Assembly (NCBI GenBank): GCA_900660155.1
Contig: CABFPE010000196.1
Span: forward strand, 838,778-902,777
DNA from: Hofstenia miamia
Taxonomy: Eukaryota; Xenacoelomorpha; Acoela; Hofsteniidae
Length of the DNA: 64,000 nucleotides
Reading direction: 5' to 3'
In this document: positions 48,601 to 56,790 of the stretch, one piece after another
Position numbering within the stretch: the first letter of the stretch is position 1
How the letters are laid out: the number at the start of each line of letters is the position of its first letter
Notes under the pieces: generated by a model
Database searches by the model: none
Told to the model about the DNA's origin: nothing
The model's input: only the letters and a program-made list of their open reading frames with translations
Program-made: the position numbers and the translations under genes

Positions 48601-50568
48601 GCCTTTTGAAGTAATTGATTGAATATTAAATTTTGTAAATCTGATGTTAAATGAAACTAGCAATGTATGATCAAATTTGATCTATGCTTTTGCATTCACG
48701 GATGGGGAAATTTCGCTAGGTTTGCTTTGGCATTTTAGTTGCTGTTACAATATGTCAAAAATTCTGATTTTATCAATCTCTTAGAATGCACTTAGATCAA
48801 TTTTATCTAGATAGAAATTTTATACAATGCATTTGTATAAGCAGAATGCGGTTATATTATCAAAATTAGAAAATTTATTCAATAAAATTGAATTACTTTT
48901 CATATGAAAAATCATGTTGAAAATATTTTCTTATCCATCTCACAAAAGATTTATCAATCTTCGCATTTCTGTTAATTTGATAATTTTCACGAGAAAATGT
49001 CATGGTAACAGAAAATATAGCCGCCTAAAAACAATTGAAACAATTTTCCTAATAGCAAAATTAATCAAAATACTTGACTTTGAGAAATGTTAACTAGTTT
49101 TTATCCGGATCTTTTCGCTACCTACTCATATTTAGCAAAATCTAAAAAAAATATTCCCTAGAATTTTGATATATAAATATTTTTCTCAATTTATTCTTTT
49201 CTTAAAATAGCTTGAGTGTATACAATTACTTTGTCTTTTATGTAAGAAAAAATTCAGCTTAATTTTACAAGATTTCTGAGTAGTTTCTTAGTACCGTTCT
49301 TGAAACTAAGTTATATAACTGTAAGAAAATTGAGTTATTTAAACTTACCATTTCATATATTTAAAAGTCAAGTCCGAGCATTATTTTGACCTTCATAAGC
49401 AAATTTTGATCTTAAAATGATGGTTTATTCAGCCCGAGTTGGAAGATGGTAATATATTTTACAAAGACCCTTTCATTTTATGGGTTTTTAAGGAACACAT
49501 TTTTGTAAATGTCAATTTTCGCAAAATAATTTAAATGTGAACAACATAGAGATTTAAATTAGTTAGGCATAATGCTACAAAAGTCCAAATTGAAAATTTT
49601 TCTAAAGTTATTAAAATTACAGTTATTTCGACTTAAGCAGGAATATTATTAGAGAAAATAATAATTGTATTTTATACTATATAATAATAATTAATAACGG
49701 TATTCTATAACAAAAACTATTAATCTAAAAATTAAATAAATATTTCATGGATTGGCTAAAAATTGTTGGTAAAATTTTAGTTTGAATCACAGCAGAATAA
49801 TGAATTTGTATTATATTCCTTTATTACATAACCTAATTTTGCGGTATGCAAAAAATATTTGGAATCAATAATACACTATGAAGATTACTTTTCATGCAAA
49901 TAAATTTCTAATTTTTCAAAAATAATTTATGATTTTTTAGTTTTGTCTTTCTCATCATTGTGTGTATTCCCAATTGCATGTTTTTGACATGTGATTTAAT
50001 GGCAGCGTTTGAAATCAGCTGTCCCTTTCCAAGGATATTGCTTTCTGCTCACACAATCATGCCTCATCTGTGGTGTGTCAACTATGCAGTCAATCCAGCT
50101 ATATATTTCATCTTTAGGTATTTATTTTAGAATTATTTTCCCAAATATTAGGATTAAAATATGATTTCCTATTTAGTCGTACCCTAATCATTGCCTAGTT
50201 TTTATTCGAATCTTCAATTTTTACAATTTGGAATTCATTTATGAGTTTGCTTAATCAATACAACCAAAATTTGGAAGATAAAGATATGGAAAAACCATTA
50301 TGTGAGATTAATAATTGCAATACGATTAGCTAAGTTCTAGCATTGGATTAGGCATATCTATTTGTTCCTGTTCTAGTGGAATTTTATTTTTTTCCGTATT
50401 CTGATTTGGAATTTTGTCTTTTTTGCTTACCTTCCTTGTGTCAAAATTCATATCTCTACCCATTCATGTCTAATATAATTATCTTCACGTGTTCAAATTC
50501 CCGTAAACAATTATATAGCTAATATTTTTGTGCATTCTTTCAGAAAACCAATGAAATATCTAAAATAA
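22138..50568 (+). CDS. Class A G-protein-coupled receptor, five exons over 28.4 kb (N-terminus not found)
   Basis: Exons: 22138-22338, 39263-39495, 40385-40596, 49941-50117, 50544-50568. Introns are GT-AG and the joints match in phase 1, 0, 2 and 2, giving about 281 residues with no stop. Visible parts: TM1 with GVITN, TM2 with LSIADILE (Asp2.50), TM3 ending [13 protein letters not shown] (the DRY box as GRY), TM4, TM5 with a SYCYGR end (Tyr5.58), TM6 with VCIPNC (Pro6.50; Cys instead of Trp6.48), TM7 with NPAIY (NPxxY), and a very short tail RKPMKYLK. Spacing Asp2.50 to Arg3.50 is 50 residues, as in family members. The Cys3.25 of TM3 and the partner Cys of extracellular loop 2 are both absent, so the usual disulfide is missing. 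The ligand is unknown; the shape suggests a peptide- or amine-type receptor at the plasma membrane. The first coding exon should lie left of 22138 and end in phase 1. A host gene, apparently intact. Confidence 0.85.
22507..22572. repeat. (TA)n-rich tract in GPCR intron
   Basis: Interrupted TA run with ATATATCTATATATAGAGATATAT, a small palindromic interruption. Confidence 0.8.
22799..23885 (+). pseudogene. Decayed mariner-superfamily (DDE) transposon
   Basis: It starts near [18 protein letters not shown], an N-terminal helix-turn-helix opening of mariner-type transposases. Further on, in shifting frames, come [38 protein letters not shown], a WW.DEACF block (first catalytic Asp region), [18 protein letters not shown] (second Asp, QQDGAPPHY type), [17 protein letters not shown] and [15 protein letters not shown] (third acidic site region), and a tail ending at a stop near 23744. 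Several stops and frameshifts mean no functional product. The right end carries AGAGTCACGCACGAT-like sequence read inwards from CACGGTGT at about 23883; a matching left end was not found, so it is truncated or too diverged. It lies in the first receptor intron, same strand. Confidence 0.8.
23980..24130 (+). mobile_element. Worn LINE C-terminal fragment
   Basis: [19 protein letters not shown], then [19 protein letters not shown] and NAIKKF reproduce the layout of the LINE end at 15.2-15.5 kb (FHRLVKVANYMHLQNDI). Short and interrupted; just outside the right end of the mariner remnant. Confidence 0.35.
24270..24340. repeat. (TA)n microsatellite
   Basis: A pure TA run of 71 bases. Confidence 0.92.
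24345..26640. other. GPCR intron sequence, nothing recognised
   Basis: AT-rich DNA without supported coding blocks. A GC-richer patch at 26060-26160 and 26380-26460 (ACCACGACACATAACACACC; ACCCCATACCATACCAGATG) may be an old repeat. Confidence 0.45.
26750..26890 (+). pseudogene. Possible pogo/Tigger-like transposase N-terminal scrap
   Basis: A frame reads [19 protein letters not shown] followed by [10 protein letters not shown] and a stop. The GKRLTDAQ...I pattern is like the start of the DNA-binding domain of pogo-type transposases. No other part of such an element is near, so this is a weak call and chance is possible. Confidence 0.25.
26961..26999. repeat. (TA)n microsatellite
   Basis: TA run of about 39 bases within the first receptor intron. 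Confidence 0.9.
27000..28550. other. GPCR intron sequence, nothing recognised
   Basis: AT-rich, no coding blocks, RNA genes or paired repeats seen. Confidence 0.5.
28590..28945. repeat. Sequence block rich in GGTACC-type words
   Basis: Words such as GGTATCGTACC, GCGGTACCATACC, TCCGGTACCGTTACAG and GTACGGTACCGTTAACG recur in both orientations, with higher GC than the surroundings. The two sides are partly inverted relative to one another, as in a short transposon copy, but clean ends were not found. Confidence 0.4.
28950..31070. other. GPCR intron sequence, nothing recognised
   Basis: Small frames at 29035-29232 and 29313-29528, and a Met-started stretch near 30190-30343 ([19 protein letters not shown]), look somewhat coding but have no recognised motif or paired splice sites. 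Confidence 0.4.
31074..32217 (-). mobile_element. Mariner transposon with internal deletion, intact ends
   Basis: Terminal inverted repeats GGTTGTCCCAAAAGTTCGTA and its complement (GAACTTTTGGGACAACC) are flanked by TA on each side (31072-31073, 32218-32219). The minus-strand frame starts [18 protein letters not shown] at about 32104. It has an N-terminal helix-turn-helix, [20 protein letters not shown], a second DNA-binding helix set ([20 protein letters not shown]) and the first catalytic block IVTSDEKWV. After SIPKQDR it passes in frame straight to [19 protein letters not shown] and a stop, which is the C-terminus of mariner transposases. The middle of the catalytic domain (HDNARPH and YSPDLAPSDYH blocks, about 150 residues) is absent, so the product could bind DNA but not cut it. 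A run of 301 unknown bases lies inside. Confidence 0.9.
31540..31840. other. Assembly gap of 301 unknown bases, probably spurious
   Basis: The same 30 bases stand on both sides of the gap (31510-31539 and 31841-31870). If one copy is dropped with the gap, the mariner reading frame runs through without a break, so the gap may contain little or no real sequence. Confidence 0.8.
32540..32850 (+). pseudogene. Mariner-like transposase N-terminal remnant
   Basis: Read with stops and frame changes: [18 protein letters not shown], like the opening of mariner-type helix-turn-helix domains, then HEEEVVAV and [18 protein letters not shown], which follow the EENIAAV..SVEED..LSI.RRS layout found next in such proteins. 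No catalytic domain or ends were found. Confidence 0.4.
33920..34082. repeat. Compound (TA)n tract with internal duplication
   Basis: A long TA run is followed by two copies of TATATGTATATGTGTGTGCAA separated by AATACCTATATATATG, so the tract has grown by both slippage and a ~45-base tandem duplication. Confidence 0.85.
34085..34355 (-). other. Open minus-strand stretch of unknown nature
   Basis: About 90 codons with fairly even composition: [49 protein letters not shown] and so on. It could be a decayed transposase C-terminus, but no catalytic or zinc-binding set is complete and I do not assign it. Confidence 0.25.
35082..35564. mobile_element. 483-bp MITE with GTAGGGTACACAC-type inverted ends
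   Basis: The left end (GTAGGGTACACACTTACAAC, then TTTGCGCGCAAC) and the complement of the right end (GTAGATTACACATTACAACT, then TTGCACGTAAC) match over about 31 bases with a few mismatches. Inside, related words such as GCGTACACAC and TTGTGCGCAA recur in both directions, so the element is partly a nested fold-back. No clear target-site duplication was seen. The open frames at 35259-35453 and 35438-35677 cross the element and are not genes. Confidence 0.65.
35758..36134. mobile_element. 377-bp MITE carrying head-to-head telomere-like repeats
   Basis: Terminal inverted repeats GGATCACCTGAAGATATGCC (left) and its near-perfect complement at the right, bounded by a perfect 8-base target-site duplication ATAAAAAC (35750-35757, 36135-36142). 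The interior holds a CCCTAA array (about 35840-35917), a 20-base spacer, then a TTAGGG array (about 35939-35987). At the right are three tandem ~29-base units of the form CCACCTGAAGAT.TTCCCCCC (36020-36110). There is no coding capacity. An 8-base duplication fits hAT, P or Merlin families; the ends do not settle which. It lies in the first receptor intron. Confidence 0.85.
36436..36474. repeat. (TA)n microsatellite
   Basis: TA run of about 39 bases at the 3' edge of the Penelope-like fragment. Confidence 0.9.
36490..37045 (-). mobile_element. Penelope-like element, reverse transcriptase fragment
   Basis: On the minus strand: [13 protein letters not shown] holds the YVDD catalytic motif, then [32 protein letters not shown] (the F.DV.I motif typical of Penelope-like RTs), [19 protein letters not shown] and a [16 protein letters not shown] segment. 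Their order matches the RT palm and thumb of Penelope-like elements. The fragment is broken by frame changes, lies between two (TA)n tracts, and lacks the N-terminal part; no GIY-YIG endonuclease was seen. It is an old truncated copy. Confidence 0.75.
37230..37920 (-). other. Possible decayed minus-strand ORF, family unclear
   Basis: The frame at 37639-37875 reads [20 protein letters not shown] then [20 protein letters not shown], with related-looking segments further downstream in other frames ([20 protein letters not shown]). It looks like an old coding region, perhaps of a transposon, but I cannot name it. Confidence 0.3.
38566..39166. repeat. 600-bp near-perfect palindrome next to GPCR exon 2
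   Basis: Two ~300-base arms meet at about 38866 in a TA-rich centre with almost no loop. By eye every base of the left arm (CTTTATCT, AAGGCGCAACATG ...) has its complement in the right arm (... CATGTTGCGCCTT, AGATAAAG). The only difference is a single unknown base at 38574. No coding content. The right arm ends 97 bases before the TM3-TM4 exon. Confidence 0.9.
39263..39495 (+). CDS. GPCR exon with TM3 and TM4
   Basis: Acceptor GTATTTAG|AT, donor CACTG|GTAAGC. It encodes [19 protein letters not shown]3 ([18 protein letters not shown]), loop [16 protein letters not shown] and TM4 ([19 protein letters not shown]). GRY replaces the usual (D/E)RY. The +1 split codon at the 5' joint makes Asn with the previous exon. 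It ends in phase 0. Confidence 0.9.
40385..40596 (+). CDS. GPCR exon with loop 2, TM5 and the start of TM6
   Basis: Acceptor CATCATAG|GTA, donor GTCAG|GTTTGT. It encodes the loop [19 protein letters not shown] (no Cys), TM5 ([18 protein letters not shown]), intracellular loop [14 protein letters not shown] and the first half of TM6 (KITYSVLIV). It ends with two bases of a split codon that becomes Ser with the exon at 49941. Confidence 0.88.
41250..41800 (-). pseudogene. Decayed Tc1-like transposase
   Basis: On the minus strand, across stops, [15 protein letters not shown] resembles the QQDGAPCH block with the second catalytic Asp. It is followed after a short gap by [20 protein letters not shown] and [11 protein letters not shown], matching the order of WPG.SPDLNPIENLW..LK..VST in Tc1 transposases. 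The Asp of the first and the Glu of the last block are altered and several stops are present. The ends were not identified. It lies in the third receptor intron, antisense to the gene. Confidence 0.55.
42585..42800 (-). repeat. Dispersed repeat, permuted copy 1 (pairs with 47800-47998)
   Basis: Read on the minus strand it has block B (GTTGAAAAGATTAATCATAT to ATTCTCCCCATACCTAG), then CCACATTAACAGGGAATTTT opening block A, which runs to AAAGCGCTTTGCT. The 47.8-kb copy has the same blocks in the order A then B. Confidence 0.7.
42805..45640. other. GPCR intron sequence, nothing recognised
   Basis: AT-rich. Open frames at 43586-43834 and 45327-45572 have mixed composition but no motif; the second follows an acceptor-like CTCGCTTTCAG. 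Neither fits the receptor in phase or content. Confidence 0.4.
45653..46191. other. Assembly gap of 489 unknown bases inside a (TA)n tract
   Basis: Unknown bases at 45687-46175, with TA runs directly on both sides (45653-45684, 46176-46191). The gap most likely marks a microsatellite too long to assemble. Long open frames reported across it are artefacts. Confidence 0.85.
46200..47790. other. GPCR intron sequence, nothing recognised
   Basis: AT-rich with no coding blocks or paired repeats seen. Confidence 0.5.
47800..47998 (+). repeat. Dispersed repeat, permuted copy 2 (pairs with 42585-42800)
   Basis: Block A (ACAGGGAATTTTCTCCAAGT to AAAGCGTTTTGCT, about 47801-47915) is followed by block B (GTTGAAAAGATTAATCATTT to CTCCCCGTACCTAG, to about 47990). 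It matches the 42.6-kb copy on the opposite strand at about 90% by eye but with block order swapped. Confidence 0.7.
48000..49935. other. GPCR intron sequence, nothing recognised
   Basis: AT-rich apart from a GC-richer pocket at about 48080-48220 (GAGGAAGGACCGGAGGGCGT) that may be an old repeat fragment. No exon was found. Confidence 0.45.
49941..50117 (+). CDS. GPCR exon with the end of TM6, loop 3 and TM7
   Basis: Acceptor GATTTTTTAG|T, donor CTTTAG|GTATTT. It encodes [15 protein letters not shown] (TM6 with Pro6.50), extracellular loop [13 protein letters not shown], and TM7 ([20 protein letters not shown]) with the NPxxY motif. It joins the 40.4-kb exon directly in phase 2 and gives a TM6 of normal length. 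It ends with two bases of an Arg codon. Confidence 0.88.
50544..50568 (+). CDS. GPCR last coding exon, short cytoplasmic tail
   Basis: Acceptor CATTCTTTCAG|A. It completes Arg and adds KPMKYLK, then TAA. The joined [11 protein letters not shown] is a typical start of helix 8, with hydrophobic Phe and basic residues right after NPxxY. The tail has no Ser/Thr cluster and no palmitoylation Cys. An AATAAA lies near 50935. Confidence 0.8.
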
Positions 50569-50569
50569 T

Positions 50570-51960
50570 GCAACAATATGCATTTACCTTGGGAGGAAAT
50601 TTTTTTATGGAATTTCATATTGTCTTCGTACAAGTTCTTTATGTTAAAGTAGCTCTGATCATTATATTTTAGTGCAACATTTCGGAAAAAATTCAAGAAC
50701 GTCCTGTGTCGTTCCTCCAACATCAACGATTCTCGAAACTTGATTAAGTTAAATTCTTACAACTCCTCAATTGCTCACAGATCTACTGGCGTATCGAATC
50801 TGATGAATAGATACAAAGACAATGTGTCCGCGTAATTGCTAAATGTTGGTGTTATCATTACCAATTTTAAGCACAATCCAATTGAACTTATATAGAACTA
50901 GCACTAACTAACTATCAAGACTTTTAATGGATATAAATAAAAATTTTTTAAGCAAATTAGTTAATAAGCCTATTATTGCTCCAGAAGTTTACTAATTGGA
51001 TGCTTAACGTGGATAGTGCTACCAATCAATAGCAAAATTTGAAAGTTTTGGGATTGTGTTTGAAAGGAAGTAGATGTTAGTCAATAAATTTACTATTGTA
51101 ACATGTGTTCGCTTTTGTTGTTGATAATTTTAGATTTTGTTGTAACAATGTTTTGTTCTGTTTTGTTTTTTTAATTCATGATATCATATTAACTAATTAT
51201 TTTTGTACTGCCAACTTTTATTCGATCATGGTTTAGAACGTATGTATTGCAATTTCATGTAAGTTTTTTTTGTATGAAATTCTGGATTTTAGCTTGTCCA
51301 CAAAAATGTAAAATGTAAATTGCTATTAAAATTGAGATATAAATTCAATTTTATTAAAAAATCATTAATGGGTTAATTGGAAAAAAACAAATACTGATTC
51401 CTCATGTACATTTTAGATTTAGGACAAAAATTTGTCAAAATCACATTTTATGAAAAGTTTTTCGTCAACCGTCATGTTCATTGAAGTTATGTCTGATGTT
51501 GTATTAAATTCAAATATTCCTCTTTCCAGTTTAGTTATGTTTGAAGGGCCATCTAACAAGAAAGATAATTATCATATTTTTGCTCCTTGTTGACATATTT
51601 TCATCCGGTTACAATAGCCGAAAACAAAGATAAGCTTAGGGATATGTAATATTCACTCAAATTAGTCATTTCATTTGTATCTTCCTAAACCTTTTTGCTA
51701 CTTTAGAAAGCAATTAAGCACCTATACATTCTAAGTCATGATCAAACTATGAATTATTGTTACAAAAATTTTAAAAAATCATCGAAATAAGAAGAGTATT
51801 TAAAACAATGCTAGTATTTCAAGAACTTAACCGAAACGTGAAGTGAAACAATAAGAAATTATGACAAAATTATATAAGAAAAATTTGAAATTCCCCTCAA
51901 GGAACGTTGTTAGGATTCATTTTCACTTCTCTAAATGCAAATGATTCACTCTTAAACCAT
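50570..51960. other. GPCR 3' UTR and intergenic DNA
   Basis: No further coding blocks were recognised. The 3' UTR may run to the AATAAA near 50935, but its end cannot be fixed from sequence. Confidence 0.4.
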
Positions 51961-51974
51961 TTGAATATACTGTT

Positions 51975-52175
51975 TCTATTAAACCGCAGAAGCCATTTTT
52001 AATTTTAGGCAAATTTAAATCTTTGTCAATTTCCATACATGAATATCTATTGGTACGTGGGTTATAATAAGTTCAATGCTTCTTGTATTCGTCAATGCTT
52101 GTATTAATTCATCTTTCAATGTGTCAAAATTAATTGAATTAAGAGCTTTTCTCAAATCAGGAAGAGTAATGCAAA
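51975..52175 (-). mobile_element. Older LINE scrap next to the 52.2-55.1 kb LINE
   Basis: On the minus strand ITLPDLRKALNSINFDTLKD followed by ELIQ lines up with the RT motif A region of the neighbouring LINE (LLDLSKAFNSMNFDILQDKL). After about 20 codons similarity fades (TNTRSIELIITHVPIDIHV) and a stop follows. It is either an older LINE copy in which the long LINE landed or, less likely, a host exon. Confidence 0.4.
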
Positions 52176-52184
52176 AATAATAAT

Positions 52185-55130
52185 TATTATATAAGAGTCA
52201 GAGCAAATTTATTGCGCATTATATGTATACAATATCTACAAACTAACACATGACAAAAGAAAATAAACATGAACAAATTACTACAAATTAATATGTACAA
52301 TATATAATAATATAGTCAATGTTTGAGTGGATGTTTGTGTAGGTGCTCAATGTTGAATGTATGTTTCAAATGCATGAAGTGTATTACCGTCCCCTAATGT
52401 ATACTGTTTTATTAGAAGAAATTGTTTCAATTTTTTTCTAAACTTTTTATAGTTTTTTTCTATTCGCGTTTCATAATCTAAATTATTCCACAATTTAATT
52501 GATATGTGATGGAAGCCATTATAATTTTTATCTAAACTAAAAAATTTTTCCGATCGCTCATTTAATTTAATATAGTCATTAAGGAAAAGGAGAGATGTTT
52601 GTAGAGATTTGAATTTAAATAAGATAGATAGCATATGCATATGAATTTGATAGAAAGGAGATAATATTTTATATTTATTACGATATACTGATGCTTCGTC
52701 ATGCTTTTGTGCAAAGTTTAGAGTTTTTATACACCAATTAAATGTCTTTGATAGAAGCATACGATGTTTGGAATTTATGTTAGTTAAAAGAAAAGAACAG
52801 TATTGAAAATGAGACAAACAGAAAGCATGTATCAGTTGTTTATGATAATTGCTTGATATTACATTGCGTAAGTGATAAAGATATCTAATGCCTGCAGTCA
52901 TTTTTTGAATCTTATTCAGTAGAAATTTTTCAAATTTTAATTCATTATCTATCTCAACTCCTAAATAGCTGACTGAATCACTTTGATTTATTGACTCATT
53001 ATTTATCTTTAGTTCTATATCATTTATTAGATTTCTTTGTGCCTTCGGTGAAAAAATTATAAATTGGGTTTTGTCAATATTTAGTTTCAGTTGATTATTT
53101 GTAAAATAATTGTTTAATTTTTCTACATCTGTTTGGAGGTTTTTTGTAGCATCAAAAGCATTTTTTGCGGTACTTACTAGGCATGTGTCGTCGGCATATT
53201 GGTAAATGTCGCTGTTTTTAACATGTTTTATTATATCATTTACAAAAATTGCAAATAAAATAGGGCCAAGTACAGTGCCTTGGGGTACCCCACGGTCAGT
53301 CGTAATATAACTTGATTTTTTACTGTTTAATATTACACGCTGCTGTCTATTTTTTAAAAAGTTCATGATTAAATTAATTGAGTTAGCACCAAAATTATAA
53401 TTTATAAGCTTGTCTTGCAAAATATCAAAATTCATTGAATTGAATGCCTTACTTAAATCTAATAATGCTACACTACTGCAGTTATTATGAGATATATTAG
53501 ACTTTATTTGTTGAGTAATAGATAGAATTGCGTCTTGGGTGCTATGGCCATTGCGAAATCCAAATTGTTTATGTGATAGGATGTTTTCAGATTTTAGGAA
53601 TGCGTTTATTTGAACATACAAAAGTTTTTCAAAGAGTTTGCTAAAAGGATGTGTAATACAAATGGGTCTATAATTTTTTGCGTTTAGGTTGTCACCTTTT
53701 TTAAATATAGGAGTTATATCTGATTTTTTCAGTAAGTCTGGAAATTCACCATCAATAATACATTGATTAAATGCGATTAACAATTGTTCTCCAAAAATAG
53801 GAAAAAAACGTTTAATAATAAAAAATGGGAGGTTATAAGAAGCGGTTGATTTGTTGGTATCAAGTTTCTTAACAATGTTTTCTAATTCATTGATTGTAGC
53901 AAGTCTAAAGGAAAATTGTTTTGATTGTTTGAGATTATGAGAATTTTGTTTTTTCTTATAAGATGGGAAATTGAAATTTCCAAGTTCTTTGAATGTTGAA
54001 TTTAAATGATTTAGTATTTGAGTTTTGTCTGTAACGGTAGTATTATTGATGTTTAATTCATTTATTTCGGATGAAAGACCTTTAGATTTTCCGATAAATT
54101 TATGGATGTATCGCCATTTTTCTCGAGTAGAATTTAATTGGTTAAAGAATTTTTGCCGAGCTTTAGTTAAATTTTTTGTTCTTAATTGCTTAATGACTTT
54201 CTTTGATTTTTCGTAATTGGTCCAATTAGTCTTTGTCGGCTCGGATTTCGCAAGATCAAATAATTCTCGTTTAATTGATACTAGTTCATGGACTTGATTA
54301 TCGTCGGTGTTTGAAAAGGGAAATTTAATTGTTTTAATCTTAACCCGTCGTTTCTTAATTGGGGCAACAGTGTTTAATGCTTTGTAGATTTCTTTTGCAA
54401 TGTAATTAACCATTTGAGGTCCAGAATTTAATATGTAAATATAGTTAAATGGGATGTTTTTTAGGGCCTTTTCCATTTTTTCATCTGAGTAAGATAAATA
54501 GTCTCTTGCATTTATGGTTTTAAATTGCTTGCTTTTAGTAGTTTTGTTACTAATATATGTACACAGTGCATGATCACTAAATGATTCAAACATTAAAGAT
54601 TTGTAAGAAACTTCAGAATTAGTAAAAAAGTAATCAATTAAATTGTTCATGCGAGTTGGACAAACCGTATTTATACAATGAAGATTACAAGTAGCACACA
54701 ATTCATTTATAGAATTTCGTTCATAAGAGTTAAAGTAATTAATATTAAAGTCACCGAATATATTTAGAGAGTTATAATCATTACATATTTCAGATATTTC
54801 GTATATTTTATAATTTAAATATTCGACTAGATAATTTTTATTTGGATTATAAGTTATGTTAATCAAATCTTTTTGGAAACAGTTCTCTATTGATTTTATT
54901 TCTATCCACAGCGATTCAAATATTTCGTGATTAAGTTCATATTCAGATTTACGAGTTGGCTTTAAAGATTTTGGCACAATTATCATAAGTCCACCACCTC
55001 TACCTATCCGATTTTTAGTAAAAACCTCAAAATATTGTCGGTCTGGGTTAAACAAGTTAGGATCGATATCAGGCTTAAGCCAAGTTTCTGTAATTATGAA
55101 TATTGCATTATTTCCAATTTTTGTAATAGT
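52185..55130 (-). mobile_element. 5'-truncated APE-type LINE (CR1/Jockey group) with a long open ORF2
   Basis: The minus-strand ORF reads from about 55130 to the stop at 52347, about 927 codons. The frame is open upstream of the first TTG at 55055: it contains IFIITETWLKPDID, endonuclease motif TETWL, so 55055 is not the start. Endonuclease parts: RGGGLMIIVP, LNIFGDFNINYF (GDFN), ESFSDHALCTY (SDH). RT parts: motif A VALLDLSKAFNSMNF (about residue 540), GVPQGTVLGPILFAIFVND, the catalytic YADDTCLV, then KLNIDKTQFIIFS and YLGVEIDNELKF. The C-terminus has KLWNNLDYETRIEKNYKKF and a basic end. It makes RNA-primed cDNA at a nick cut by the endonuclease. Truncation is at about 55130 in the first endonuclease segment, next to an (ATT)n run. 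The 3' UTR ends near 52185 with TTGCTCTGACTCTTAT like the copy at 1-640. No stop in the retained ORF, so quite young. Single-copy status unknown. Confidence 0.92.
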
Positions 55131-55134
55131 AATA

Positions 55135-56560
55135 ATAATAATAATATGTATTAGTTTTCATGATATTCAAAATCATTTACAAATATAAACACATTTACAC
55201 TGAGTACAATAAGATATATTAAGAAATATACATTTAAAAATTACCATGCTAAGCTATGTTGCCATGTATTAATTCGCTTACTACTTCCTAGAATTTTTTG
55301 ATGTGAAAGTAAATTTTGCAAGCGACCACAAAAAAAGGACTTACTCCATTACAGTAACTTATTTTGCTGTTATTTATGTATATACATGTATTACCACGTT
55401 TATTAATTATGTAAAAAGTCCTAAAAAAGTTAAGCGAGTTGGCAACTTACCTTATAATTGTGTCTATACAGAGTGACGAGACTAGTATACTGAATGTAAT
55501 ATTTAGACAACAGGTTTTGTAGCTTTTGCAGTTTTTCGAAACTCAGCTGGGCAATAACTTGTTGGGTTTTTATACTATGTTTATAAGTATAGAAGTAATG
55601 CTTGCTTCTATATGGATAGATCAATTACTGAATTCACTGTGGATTTATTGGGCGGAGTCGATCTATTCACATAGTTGGTTTGACCAATTAAATCATGTAA
55701 TCAAATTAAATAGCATTAGCAATCATTCATTTCTTAACAAAAGAAGTATGCTCTTGAATTCCAAGCTCATTTTGAGATTATTTATATTATTCAAAAATCA
55801 ATAAAAACTAACAAGTCAATATTTAAAGATTGTTTTGTGAAATTGTTGGTGCAAACAAGAATATGGCTTTTCATTAATTTATTATACTGATAAAGAAATA
55901 AACTTTATTAGCATTCTACAAAAATGATTGATTCGAAAGCCTATCAAAATACAGATAATGGAACGTTTGTGTAGTGAAATTTACTGTTTGGCACAGGCAC
56001 CAGCCCTTTTATTTCTCTCTGAATGCTTTGAGGCTTTGACCAGGACTCATGATGAAATAATTTTGGTCAGTTTATGAAAACTAATCTGGAGTTGCGAACA
56101 AAATTGCTTTGTCTGCAACTTAGACATCAGTAGAGCTTGTAATTTGTGCACTCAAGCTGTAACAAAATGCAGAAAGGCATCATCAACCTCAACAATGCCA
56201 GATTTTTAATTGAAATGCAATAACCTTACTTAGGAATTACCTTTCTTGAAGTTTACTGTTAATAATAATTTACATAAGACTGATACAGATACCGCTCATA
56301 AATTTTAAGCATCACACACACATATGCACATATTCTGCTTTAACCAATACTGCTATGTCAAACATTACTTCTTAAGGGAGACACATCGCTGTGTAATAAA
56401 AGTTTTGGTAATCATTGCTCTTGCTTTAGAAATATGTTTGAAGTATATTCTTACTTAAATTTAGACTGTTGCTTAACCCTATTTCCCCTAGGAATTTTCA
56501 AGATCTGTGATGACTTCGTAAAAAAAATTTTGACTAATGCAAATATTTAAAATCTAAGAA
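55135..56560. other. AT-rich intergenic DNA, nothing recognised
   Basis: The (TAA)n run at about 55131-55146 marks the LINE 5' junction. Frames at 55430-55624 and 55526-55804 oppose each other and show no motif. Confidence 0.45.
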
Positions 56561-56569
56561 CCCCACGAA

Positions 56570-56790
56570 ATAGAAAACTGTCTCATTCTTCTTTTTCGTC
56601 GTGAGGGAACTGATACAGATTGTCTCCAAAAACCAAAAATTTCAGGGTAGTTCTTGATCCGAATGGGATTAAACCGCCTCATCATCTGAACACTAGGTTT
56701 GGAAAGAATTTGAATATTTTTAAAATCGGATTTCTCAATGAAAAAATTCTTACTGGCATGTAATTCCTGCACAAGCACATCTTTTAGCAC
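56570..56790 (-). other. Coding-like block, copy 2 of the pair with 14130-14225
   Basis: A minus-strand open frame of 78 codons: VLVQELHASKNFFIEKSDFK, NIQILSKPSVQMMRRFNPI, IKNYPEIFGFWRQSV and a basic end RRKRRMRQF. The central 35 residues share a NIQ-L-PSV-R-NYPEI pattern with the stretch at 14.1 kb. I do not recognise the family. Confidence 0.4.

Noticed and set aside
52347-55055. Start of the LINE protein at 55055
   Set aside because: That codon is TTG and the frame is open upstream into a clear endonuclease motif (TETWL), so the protein is cut at the 5' truncation and does not start there.
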